Assembly (NCBI RefSeq): GCF_963082655.1
Contig: NC_081554.1
Coordinates: forward strand, 48,821,169 to 48,885,168
From: Stomoxys calcitrans
Taxonomy: Eukaryota > Arthropoda > Insecta > Diptera > Muscidae
Length of the DNA: 64,000 bases
Direction of reading: 5' to 3'
Shown piece after piece: positions 1 to 10,045 of the stretch. The notes beneath the pieces are model-generated. The model was not told the origin of the DNA. It worked only from the letters and a program-made list of their open reading frames with translations, and ran no database searches. Numbering within the stretch: position 1 is the first letter of the stretch; every line of letters begins with the position of its first letter. The translations under genes were made by a program, and so were the position numbers.

Positions 1-149
1 CACCCCGATAAAATTGGAGATCAAAATATTGTTACAGTGAGCACTTTTTGTCATAATTTTTTAGATTCGAGCCAAAGATAAGCAAACTTACTGTCAATTT
101 TTCATTTTTTAAGGAAACATTAGCTTTGGTGAAAGATATTTTCCTTGAT

Positions 150-1350
150 ATTAAAATTTGTATACCCTCTACCATAGGATGTGAGTATACTAATTTCGTC
201 ATTCTATTTGTAACTCCTCGAAATAATCGTCTAAGATCGCATAAAGTATATATATTCTTGATCAAGTCGTATTAGCCATGTCCGTCTCTCCGTATGTCGA
301 AAGCACGCTATGACTATAAACAACTGTGCTAGGTATGGTTCAAATCGGTCCATAACCTTATAAAGCTGCCATATAAACCAACCTTGAACATTGATTTCTT
401 GAGCAACTATGCCAAATGTTGTTCAAATCAGTCCATAACCTGATATAGCTGTCATATAAACCGATCTAGGGTCTTGACTTCTTGAGCCTCTAGAAGGCGC
501 AATTCCCATCCGATTTGACAGGAATTTTGAATGACATATGTTGATGTGACTTTCAGCAAGTGTGCCAAATATGGTTCAAATCGGTCCATAACCTGATATA
601 GCTGTCATATAAACCGATCTAGGGTATTGAATTCTTGAGCCTCTAGAGGGCGCATTTCTCATCCGATTTGGCTGAAATTTTTTACAACAGCTTCTCCCAT
701 TACCTTGAACATACGTGTCTAATATGGTCTGAAGCAGTCTTTAGTCTGATTCAGCTCCCGTATAAACCGATTTCCTTATTTTATTTTTTGAGCCCCTAAA
801 TGGCGCAATTCTTATTCGAATTAGCTGAAATCTTACAATGATTTTTACTATGATGTCCAACATTTAATTCAATTATCTTTCGAATTGGAACAGCACTTGA
901 TATAACTCCAGTAGCATGCAAAATACAAATTTTGCCCATGATCACTCCAGGGGCAAACTTCTCACATGTCAATGAGTGCAGTCCGATTCCAGTTAAAGCT
1001 CAATGATAATGGGCCTCTTTTTTATAGCCGACACCGAACGGCGTGTCGCAGTGCGACATCTCTTTGGAGACAAGTTTTACATGCCATAGTACCTCACAAA
1101 TGTTGCCAGCATTAGGAGGGGAAAGCTATCGTTGAAAATTTTTTTCTGATGGTATAGCCAGGATTCGATCCCAGGCGTTTAGCGTCATAGCCGGGCATGC
1201 TAATCTCTGTGCTACGGTGGCCTCCAGTAGCATAGCAAATCTTTTCTTTTACATCAGATTTGCCTAAACAGAGATACCGGGAAAAGAACTCGACAAATGC
1301 GATCCATGGTGGAGGGTATACAAGATTCGGCCCGGCCGAAGATTCGGCCC
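150..1350 (+). repeat. F1 HINE-like repeat element, interrupted by a SINE
   Basis: Begins with a subterminal repeat of the form TATACCCTCTACCAT near 161, carries several diverged copies of the 'cgatttgaac...gctgccatataaaccgatc' unit, and ends with ATGGTGGAGGGTATA followed by the palindrome around TTCGGCCCGGCCGAA (about 1305-1345). I call plus the strand on which the hairpin end comes last. A SINE is nested at 924-1223. No coding capacity. Confidence 0.6.
924..1223 (-). mobile_element. tRNA-derived SINE, full-length, minus strand
   Basis: On the minus strand it starts with a tRNA-like head containing a recognisable B box (GGTTCGAATCC type, here mutated) and an A-box-like segment, followed by the body shared by all copies in this window. 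It is flanked by a 15-16 bp target duplication starting ccagtagcat at 908-923 and 1224-1239, so the insertion into the F1 element is well defined. No protein. Confidence 0.75.
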
Positions 1351-2282
1351 TTATGCCCTAAACAGCTATATCGAAATATGTTCCGATGTTGAACCAAATC
1401 CTAATAAGTACAAGTCATTGTTCAATTGTGTATAACAAAATATTGATCTTTTTAGTAGCTATATCTAAAAATAAACCGATCTAAACCATATTGGACATCG
1501 CAAACTCTAACATAAGTCACTGTGTCAAATTTCATCGAAATCCGATTATAAATGGGACTTTTATGGGGCCAAGACTTTAAATCGTGATATCGGTCTATAT
1601 GGCAGCTATATCCAAATCTGGACCGATTTGGGTCAAAATGTCGAAGAGCCTAACACAGCTCACTATCCCAAATTTCGGCGACATCAGAAAATAAATGCGC
1701 CTTTTATGGGTCCAAAATTAAATTAAGAGATCAGTCTATATGGCAGCTATATTCCAGTCTGGACAGATCTGCGCCATATTAATGAAGGATGTGGAAGGCC
1801 TAACACAACTCACTGTCCTTAATTTTGGCAAAATCGGACAACAAATGAAGATTTTATGGGCTCAAAACCTTAAATCGAGAGATCGATCTTAGGGCAGCTA
1901 TATCCAAATCTGGACCGATCTGAGCCAAATTGAAGAAAGATGTCGAGGGTCCTACCACAACTCACTATCCCAAATTTCAGCAAAATCGGATAATAAATGT
2001 GACTTTTATAGGCCTATGACCCTTAATCGGCGGATTGGTCTATATGGGGGCTATATCAAGATATAGTCCGATATAACCCATCTTCGAACTTAACCTACTT
2101 ATGGACAAAAAAAAGTATATTTGCAAAGTTTCAGCCCAATACCTCTATTTTTAAAGACTAGCGTGATTTCAACAGATAGACGGACAGACGGACGGACATG
2201 GCTAGATCGTCTTTGATTTTTACTCTGAATAAGAGTATATATACTTTATAGGGTCGGGAATTAATATTTTGATGTGCTGTAT
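1351..2282 (-). repeat. F1 repeat, internal array plus non-hairpin end
   Basis: Diverged F1 units with the wording 'tatggcagctatatccaaatctggaccgatc', then the unique F1 flank (gacagacggacggacatggctag near 2177) and the end at about 2280. The orientation is opposite to the preceding copy. The hairpin end is not seen, so this is a partial copy or a head-to-head composite. Confidence 0.5.
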
Positions 2283-2785
2283 AACAAATAAAAGCGTTAT
2301 AAGTTCGGCCAAGTCGAATCTTGGGAACCCACCACCATGGAGTCTGCTAAAAATTTATACAAAATAAATTTTGTTGAACGGCATAATTTTCCTCTACATA
2401 CCAAACTTTTGTCAAACCAACAACAATTAAAGCTCTAGGAACCGAACAAGGATGATCGAGAGACCGGTTTACATAGAAGCTATATCACGTTATAGACTGA
2501 TTTGGACCGTATTTGGCACAGTTGATTGAAGTCGTAATAGAGCACCGCATGCAAAATTTCTGGCAAATCAGAAAAAATTGCGGCTTGTTAGGGCTCAAGA
2601 AGTCAAATCGGGAGATCGGTTTATAAAGGAGCTACATCAGATTATAGACCGATTTGGACGGTAATTGGCACAGTTGTTGAAAGTGGAACACAATATGCAA
2701 AATTGCAAGCAAATCGGACAAAAATTGCGGCTTGTAAGGGTTTAAGATATCAAACGGGAGATCGGTTAATGTGGGAGTTATATTA

Positions 2786-3022
2786 TTGGGTTGCCCAAAA
2801 AGTAATTGCGGATTTTTACATATAGTTGGCGTTGACAAATATTTTCACAGCTTGTGACTCTGTAATTGCATTCTTTCTTCTGTCAGTTATCAGCTGTTAC
2901 TTTTAGCTTGCTTTAGAAAAAAACTGTAAAAAAGTATATTTGATTAAAGTTCATTCTAAGTTTTAATAAAAATGCATTTACTTTCTTTTAAAAAATCCGC
3001 AATTACTTTTTGGGCAACCCAA
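2786..3022. mobile_element. 237-bp mariner-type MITE, copy 1
   Basis: Ends are near-perfect terminal inverted repeats reading TTGGGTTGCCCAAAAAGTAA inward, with TA on both sides (2784-2785, 3023-3024). The interior is AT-rich and non-coding. A nearly identical copy of the same length lies at 58009-58245. TA duplication and this terminus are typical of mariner-family MITEs. Confidence 0.85.
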
Positions 3023-3278
3023 TATGTTATAGACGGATTTGGACCGTACTTGGCACAGTTGTTGCAAGTCAATACAGAACACTATCTGCGAAATTTCAGT
3101 CAAAACTAACAAAATTTGCGGCTTGTAAGGGCTCAAGTAGTCAAATCGAGAGATCGACTTTTATGGGAGCTATATCAGGTTATATACCACCTCGGACCGT
3201 ACTTGGCACAGTTGTTGAAAGTCATATCGGAACACTACATGCAGCGAAATCGGACAAAAATTGCGGCTTGTAAAGGCT

Positions 3279-3360
3279 CAAGAAATCACCGTGGCGCAGA
3301 GGTTAGAATGTCCCCCTATGAGGCCGAACGCCTGGGTTCAGATCCGGCGTGAACAACAGA
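3279..3360 (+). mobile_element. SINE head fragment
   Basis: Only the tRNA-like head is present (caccgtggcgcagaggttag ... cctgggttcagatccggcg); the B box is mutated and the body is missing. It terminates the F1 copy to its left. Confidence 0.55.
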
Positions 3361-3412
3361 ACATTTTGAATAAATAGCATTGAATCTAAATAGGATTTTA
3401 AAGACCAAAAAC

Positions 3413-4365
3413 CAGTAAGGAAGGGCGTAAGTCGGGCGGTGCCGACTGTATAATACCCTACACCTACCCTATAAGTACAATGTGGGAGCTATATCCAATT
3501 CTGAACCATTTTTGATGGACCTCGGCGAGCAAAAATCTGTTCAAACTGTAATAACTACGGATGGCAAACGACAACATTATTGCACATTACCCAAAATCTG
3601 ACAAACATATATATGAAAGCTATAACTAATACTGAACCGATTTCCATGAAATTAACCAGTAATGTCGGGAGTCATTAGAAAATACTTCCTGCAAAATTTC
3701 GAGAGAATCGGGAAACAAATGACCATATTATTGCATTATTACTGCAAATCGGAGGAACATATATATGGGAGCTATATCCAAATCTGAACCGATTTTTATG
3801 AAATTCACCAGTAAAGTCGGGAGTCATAAGAAAATAGTTCCTGCTAAATTTCGAGAAAATCGGTTTACAAATGACCATATTATTTCAGTATTACTGCAAA
3901 TCGAACGAACATATATATGGAAGCTATATCCAAATCTGAACCGATTTTTTCCAATTTCAATAGGCTTCGCCTCTAGGCTGAAGAAAACGCCCTACCAAAT
4001 TTCGAGAAAATCGGTTTACAAATGACCATATTATTGCAGTATTACTGCAAATCGGACGAACATATATGTGGGAGCTATGTCCAAATCTGAACCGATTTTT
4101 TCCAATTTCAATAGGCTTTGTCTCTAGGCCGAAAGACACGCCCATACCAAATTTGAAGACGATCGGATGAAAATTGCGACCTGTAGTTTGTTCGCAAATT
4201 AACATGGACAGAGAGACAGACGGACATGGCTAAATCGAATCAGAAAGTGGTTCTGAGTCGATCGGTATACTTATCAATGGGTCTATCTCTCTTCCTTTTG
4301 GGTGTTACAAACTAATTCACTAAGTTATAATACCCTGTACCACAGTAGTGGTGTAGGGTATAAAA
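3413..4365 (-). repeat. F2 HINE-like repeat element
   Basis: Opens with a hairpin end containing AAGTCGGGCGGTGCCGACT (about 3430) and ATACCCTACAC, then array units 'atatgggagctatatccaaatctgaaccgattttt', and closes with a palindromic end GTACCACAGTAGTGGTGTAG at about 4336-4357. Layout is the same as F1 but the terminal sequences differ. Confidence 0.55.
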
Positions 4366-4579
4366 AAGCGCGAACAGATAAACCAAACGAAAGGCACGTC
4401 GCATGTGGTATAGGTATCACTGCCTATACACTAAACAGCACTGGCGGCATCAGCCGATGGCTGATCTCAGTGCAGATCTTTATTTATTCATGAACAAATA
4501 AGTTCGGCAAAATTGTGTTTGTTTGTTGCTATTAACATTGTTTGATAAGTTGGATTTGAATAAGGGAAGTAAGATTTTA

Positions 4580-5580
4580 CTTGTTATACCCTACACCACA
4601 ACTGTGGTACAGGGTCTGTCCGTCTGTGAGTCTATGTATTCTTGTAATCAAAGTGCAGGTCGTATTTGTTGTCCAATCATCACGAAAATTTCCGCATATC
4701 ATTTTTTTGGACCAAGGACGAATGCTATTGATTTTGGTAAAAATCGGTTCAGATTTAGATATAGCTCCCATATATTTGTATCGCCCGATTTGCACATAAA
4801 TGACCGTAGTAGCTAAAATGTTCAATAGATCTGTACAAAATTTGGCATGGATTGTTTTATTACTGATCTTAATATATCTGCAAAATTTCATCAAAATCGG
4901 TTCGGATTTAGATATAGCTCCCATATATATGTATCGCCCGATTTGCACTTAAATGACCGTAGAAGCTAAAATTTTCAACCGATCTGCCCATAATTTGACA
5001 TGGAATAATTTATTACTGATCTTAACATATGTGCAAGATTTCATCAAAATCGGTTCAGATTTAGACATAGCTCCCATATATATGTATCGCCTGATTTGCA
5101 CTTAAATGCCCGTAGTATCAACAATTTTTAACCGATCTGCACAAAATTTGGCATGAACCGTTTTATTACTGATCTTAACATATGTGCAAGATTTCATCAA
5201 AATCGATTCAGACTAAGATATAGCTCCCATATATATGTATCGCCCGATTTGCACTTAAATGACCATCGTAGCTACAATTTTCAATCGATCTGTACAAAAT
5301 TTGGCATGGATTGTTTTATCACTAATTTTAACATATCCGAAAAATTTTATCAAAATCGGTTCAGATTAAGATATAGCTCCCATATATATGTATCGCCCGA
5401 TTTGCACTTAAATGGCCGTAGTAGCTACAATTTTCAAACGATGTGTTTGAACGCCTGTTCGGATTTAGATAACTCTCATATACATATATCTATTGCCCGA
5501 ATTTATAATTTTAGGGTAGGTGTAGAGTATTATATAGTCAGCCCCGCCAGACTTTTGCCTTTCCTTACTGGTTTTCCATT
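4580..5580 (+). repeat. F2 HINE-like repeat element
   Basis: Starts ATACCCTACACCACAACTGT at about 4588, runs through at least five units 'tcaaaatcggttcagatttagatatagctcccatatatatgt' spaced about 180 bp apart, and ends with the degenerate hairpin agtcagccccgccagact and the tail cttactggtttt near 5578. Open frames within it (for example 5153-5590) are repeat translations. Confidence 0.55.
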
Positions 5581-6300
5581 GCGCCTGTGAATCAAGTTGT
5601 CCGAAAAAGCCCTGGTAAAATACAGATATTTGCTTTACAGCCTACTCCAGTTCGGTTGGTATGCAAGCACCGGGATCCATTTGACAAGTTCCACTGATGA
5701 AGATTCTTGGCGAATCAGAAATAGTGATACGGATAGCAGGTCAAATGTTTCTCAGCTAAATCACACATTTTGCCTTACTTTTGAAAGTTTTTTGCTGTGC
5801 TATTCATGGAATAGAAAGCATTTAACGAAATGGTCTATAGCCGGACAATATCCTGCAATGGAATCTTAACATCAGAAAACATTGTCAGCGGTGGTTATCG
5901 CCTTACTAATGCTGGCTGCCCTTGTGAGGTATCCTGCCATGTTAAATTGTCTCTACCTAGTGGTATCGCTATGCGGCACGCCGTTCGAATTCGGCATAAA
6001 AAGGATGCCCCTTAGATTAAACTTTAATTGAACTGCACTCATTGATATGAGAGAAGTAACCCCTGTTCCTTAAAAGAATGTTCATGGGAAATATAGTTTA
6101 AAGTAAATAGGAAAGAACTCATTGATGTGATAGAAGTCCTCCTGATTCGTCATGTTCTAAAGAAAGTTAAGTGATGATGAGTGTATAAATCAATACTTTT
6201 GTAAATATGACATGACAAAATCCCCACAAATATTAATTACCCGCTATTTATAGTACCATGTAAATAAAAATATGTTTATAATAAAGTGCTTACTTTTCTC
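5581..6300. other. No recognised gene; single-copy-looking DNA with SINE fragment
   Basis: 5581-5870 does not match any repeat family seen elsewhere in the window and encodes only a 90-codon open frame (5597-5869) with no recognisable domain. 5872-6092 is the body of a SINE lacking its tRNA head. 6093-6300 is AT-rich with nothing identifiable. Confidence 0.4.
5872..6092 (+). mobile_element. SINE body fragment (tRNA head missing)
   Basis: Matches the shared SINE body from cagcggtggtt through cggcacgccgttcg and actgcactcattgatatgag to atgttcatggg. The promoter-bearing tRNA-like head is absent, so it is a 5'-truncated copy. Confidence 0.7.
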
Positions 6301-6307
6301 ATTTTAG

Positions 6308-6463
6308 ATGCAAAAACTTCTACATTGGCTTTTAGTGCCAGAATTATGTAATACAGGTAGGTCAATTAATTCTTTCTACTTAAGTGAACTTTGAAATATA
6401 TGACAAAGATTTATTTCAGCTGCCATTAAACTCCTACATGTTGACTACCAACAATTAAACTAA
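6308..6463 (+). CDS. Possible two terminal exons of an unidentified gene
   Basis: Low-confidence gene model. A splice acceptor cattttag precedes 6308, and a single frame is open from ATG CAA AAA at 6308 to a good donor (acag/gtaggt) after 6356. A 63-nt intron with a fly-like acceptor (tttatttcag) ends at 6419. The frame continues in phase through 6420-6463 to TAA, giving about 30 residues in all. The other two frames of the first exon are closed. It could be the 3' end of a gene starting left of the window, or a chance splice pair. The peptide is leucine-rich and matches no family I know. Confidence 0.25.
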
Positions 6464-6544
6464 ACGATTCTCTTTGAAATAATTGCAAGCTGATTTGTTA
6501 TCAAAGACCATTAAGGAATTTCAATTGTAATTAGAAGTAAAGAG

Positions 6545-6661
6545 GACTAGGTTAGGTTGAAAAGAGGGTGTAGATATTAATCTGCCCCATGCCACTATGG
6601 ACATACACCTAAGCCAGTAATTGGCTTGTTGCGCACTCTAAAAACTATAAAGTAACCTCTA
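6545..6661 (-). mobile_element. 3' terminal segment of a LOA/I-group LINE
   Basis: The block 'gttgaaaagaggatgcagatattaatcc' recurs at 39230-39330, where it runs straight on into the rest of the LINE. Here it is separated from the rest of its element (7717 onward) by an inserted F1 copy, showing nested insertion. Confidence 0.6.
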
Positions 6662-7716
6662 ACAAGATAAAAGCGTGCTAAGTTCGGCCGGGCCGAATCT
6701 TTTATATCCTCCACAATGGATCGCATTTGTCGAGCTCTTGCCACGGTATCTCTTTTTGGGCAAACAAAGGATAAAAGAAAAGAATTGCCATGTTATTGGC
6801 ACAATATCAAGTTATAGTTCATTTCGGACCATAATTGAACTGAATATTGGAGAACATAGTAAAAGTCATTGTGTAAAATTTCAGCCGAATCTAGTAAGAA
6901 TTGCGCACTTTAGGGGCTGAAGAAGTAAAATAGGGAGATCGGTTTATAGGAGAGCTGTTTTTGGCTATAAACAGATTCATGCCATTTTCGACAAGTACGT
7001 TAAAGGTCATGAGAGAAGCCATTGTACAAAATTTCAGCTAAATCGGATAATAATTGCGCCCTCTAGTGGCTCAATAAGTCAAGACCCTAGATCGGTTTAT
7101 AGGGCAGCTATATCAGGCTTTTGACCGATTTGAACTATTCATAGCACAGTTGTTGAAAATCATAACAAACACGTCATGCAAAATTTCAGCCAAATCGGGT
7201 AATAATTGCGTCCTCTAGTGGCTCAAGAAGTCAAGACCCCTGATCGGTTTATATGGCAGCTATATCAAGTTATGGACCGATTTGAACTATTCTTAGCATA
7301 GTTGTTGAAAGTCATAACAAAACACCTCATGCAAAATTTAAGCCAAATCGGATAAGAATTGTGCTCTCTAGCGGCTCAAGAAGTCAAGATCCCAGATCGG
7401 TTTATATGGCAGCTATATCAAAAAGTGGACCGATATAGCCCATTTACAATCCCAAGCGACCTTCACTAATAAGAAGTATTGGTGCAAAATTTCAAGTGGC
7501 TAGCTTTACTCCTTCGACAGTTAACGTGCTTTCGACAGACAGACGGACGTACAGTCTGACGGACGGACAGACAGACGGACGGACATGGCTAGTTCGACTT
7601 AAAATCTCTTGACGATCAAGAATATATATACTTTATGGAGCCTTATACGAATACTTCGAGGAGTTACAAACAGAATGTCGAAATTAGTATACCCCCATCC
7701 TATGATGAAGGGAATA
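6662..7716 (-). repeat. F1 element inserted in a LINE; ends defined by empty site
   Basis: Hairpin end first (aaaagcgtgctaagttcggc near 6668), then the leader with agataccg-like complement, array units with about 150-bp spacing, then the unique flank (gacagacggacggacatggc at about 7572) and the GTATACCCCCATCCTATGAT end near 7688. Comparison with the uninterrupted sequence at 39319-39345 puts the junctions at about 6661/6662 and 7716, inside an A-rich stretch. Confidence 0.7.
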
Positions 7717-9500
7717 AAAAGAAAATTTTAAGTAAGGAATTCTCTGCTACTTATAACATCCTTAATTGTTTTCAATTTGGAGGCCACCATAGTGCAGAGG
7801 TTTGCATGTCCGCCTATGACGCTGAACGCCTGGGTTCAAATCCTGGCGAGACCATCAGAAAAAATTTCCAGCGGTGGTTTTCCCCCTCCTAATGCTGGCA
7901 ACATTTGTGAGTTACTATGCCATGTAAAACTTCTCTCCAAAGAGGTGTCGCACTGCGTCACGCCCTTCGGACTCGGCTATAAAACGGAGGCCCCTTATCA
8001 TTGAGCTTACAACTTGAATCGGACTGCACTCATTGATATGTGAGAAGTTTGCCCCTCTTCCTTAGTGGAATGTTCATTCATTCATTCATTCCCTCATATT
8101 CCTTTATGGCCTGGCACCCAAACGATGGGGATTTTGACATACTCAAAGAAGGCGTTAATCCCTTTCTTACACTGCAAGACTATTCGTGACCTTACCGTCC
8201 TAATTGTTATTGCCCTTATGGCAATTTTACTGCCTGTAAAGATTTTCACACTCGACCTCCTCGCGTTAATACCACACCACTTCACGCATTCCGTGATCGC
8301 CCTAATCTTCGCCTGCAGGATCGTATTATGGTCAGGCAATCTAAAACAGATCTCAGTCCCTGGGTTCTCAATGTAAAAGCTCAGGTCCATCTGTCCTCTA
8401 GCTTTGATCCATATGTGTAACATGATCTTCCAGATGACAATACTAGGATTCCGTCAGTCCAAGACTGTACCGATGGCAGCAGAGCCTCGCACTCGACTTT
8501 AAGGTTTATCTCAAGTAGCCGATTGGAAACCTCTTCTAATCCCCCCAGGTTTCCTATCGTCGCTTCGATTATACCGCGATGGTATACGCTGCTCCCAATC
8601 TCAATCCATTCTCCCATCGCCTTCATTGTTTTCAATACCACTCCCCTAAGTTGCTTCATGTCTGGTATTGTGTTTCCACCTAAGTGCCGGTATCTGTTAG
8701 ACGCGAACTCTGTGCCGATGGCAGCAGAGCCTCGCACTCGACTTTAAGGTTTATCTCAAGTAGTCGATTGGAAACCTCTTCTAATCCTTCCAGGTTTCCT
8801 ATAGTCGCCTCGATTATACCGCAATGGTATGAGCTGCTCCCAATCTCAATCCATTCTCCCATCGCCTTAAGTCTCATAGCCGCAGTGGCTGCCTCACACT
8901 TAATCTCTAGTTCAATGGGTCGGATATCTAGAAGAGTCTCCAGTGCCCTATTGGGCGAGGTCCTTATCGCTCCGCTTATACCAAGACAACATGTTCTCTG
9001 AAGCTTTTGTATGGTCCTTATGTTGCTCTTTTTCTCCGTAGCAGTCCACCAAACTATTGGTCTAATTACGCTCCTGTAGGGTCAGTGGACTGTCCTCGGA
9101 TTCAGGCCTCATTTCGAGCCTACGGCCCGCCTACATAGTGTCCAACATCTGTGAGCTCCTGAATGTGACACTTCCAATTCAGTTTCCTCTCTAAGATCAC
9201 ATCTAAGTATTTGACCTTGTCAGATATCGAAATCCTGTTATTGAGGAATCGTGGTGCGTTAAATTGGCCCACCTTCGTCTTCCTCGTGAACAGGCATATT
9301 TCAGTCTTCTCTGTGTTAACATTGAGACCTCTGGGTCTAGCCCAGTCATTTGCCTTATGCAAGACCCTTTCGGCCCTTCTGCATAGCTCGTTGGGATCCT
9401 TAGCCCTTAGAAGAGTTATAACATTGTCTGCGTAGCAGACGGGTTCAAATCCCTCCTCAGTCAGCATCCGTAATAGGTCATTTATGGTGGTCACCCCTAG
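7717..9500 (-). mobile_element. LOA/I-group LINE copy with RT and RNase H, degraded
   Basis: Minus-strand pol remnants. An RT segment (9120-9494) contains the catalytic box as YADN instead of YADD, followed by the thumb-like 'GLNVNTEKTEICLF' region. An RNase H segment (8094-8423) includes a TGSKIAI-like and an IVWVPGHKG motif. Several frameshifts and stops separate them. The stretch 8472-8630 is repeated at 8717-8875 (offset 245 bp), so the copy is a join of two LINE fragments or carries an internal duplication. A SINE is nested at 7781-8075. RNase H after RT is known from the LOA and I groups of LINEs; the exact clade is not proven. Confidence 0.65.
7781..8075 (+). mobile_element. tRNA-derived SINE, near full-length
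   Basis: tRNA-like head with A-box-like tagtgcagaggtttgcatg and a B box GGTTCAAATCC, then the common body ending gaatgttcattcattc. The folded head allows an anticodon arm with loop CTATGAC, but the acceptor stem is not tRNA-like enough for a functional gene. Confidence 0.75.
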
Positions 9501-9540
9501 GAGTGGCCCAGAAGAGTGTTTCGTGACTAATAGAGAAGAA

Positions 9541-9715
9541 CAATTTCATGAAAACCTTCGAGAAGGTTGTTTTATTCATCGCGGGGACGAACACACCTCC
9601 AAAATTATAAAAAAATTTTAAAGGGATGTGGCCTGCGACTTAAATTTTATGGCATGATCTACGGGGACAATAAAATGTTGTAGCAAGAATGACGTGTATT
9701 TATAAGTGTATATAT
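9541..9715. other. Short unassigned AT-rich segment
   Basis: Lies between the LINE remnant and the conserved upstream block of gene A. No open frame or repeat match was recognised. Confidence 0.3.
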
Positions 9716-10045
9716 AATGCAAATATTAATCACCTTTCAAATTCTGTATGACAATTTAAAGAGAACTCCCTTTTTTCTTATCTTAAACAGAAAGTTTTTA
9801 TTGCTCTTATTTTCTACCATTTAAATACATAAAGTACATCTATTACAATTTTCTACTGAAGTAAAAGGTTATTTCAACCATATACCCATGATAATATCAG
9901 TTGACATTAATGGTGGCCACTTTAAATTGTATAAGTTTGTTTCATCTATTCAGATACTTGATATGCTATAACTATTCAAGCAATAAGTGAAATAACTGTT
10001 ACTACACTGTGAACTTTTAAACCTTAAGGTTAACTTTTAGCAAAA
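9716..10045 (+). promoter_or_regulatory. Conserved upstream (promoter) block of DUF1091 gene A
   Basis: About 330 bp directly upstream of the start codon is shared with genes B (25655-25996) and C (37615-37949), including tgtatgacaattta, the 'ttctactgaagtaaaa' segment, 'gcaataagtgaaataac' and 'cttttaaaccttaaggtt' just before the ATG. Intergenic conservation after duplication suggests it includes promoter and 5' UTR. I see no unambiguous TATA box or initiator. Confidence 0.45.

Larger units (their letters stand above)
2283..3410 (-). repeat. F1 repeat with nested MITE and SINE fragment
   Basis: Starts with a degraded hairpin end (aagttcggccaagtcgaatctt, about 2298-2320) and CCACCACCATGG, followed by array units of the 'aaaattgcggcttgtaagggctcaag' subtype. 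A 237-bp MITE is inserted at 2786-3022, and the copy is cut short by a SINE fragment near 3279. Array ORFs such as 3010-3273 are repeat translations. Confidence 0.5.

Noticed and set aside
5597..6015. Unknown gene at 5.6-6.0 kb
   Set aside because: The first frame (90 codons) has no recognisable feature and the second overlaps a SINE body; not enough to call a gene.
7796..7870. tRNA gene (A and B boxes, cloverleaf-like head)
   Set aside because: The same head with a constant non-tRNA body occurs in about eleven copies, two with target duplications, and the acceptor stem does not close; these are SINEs.
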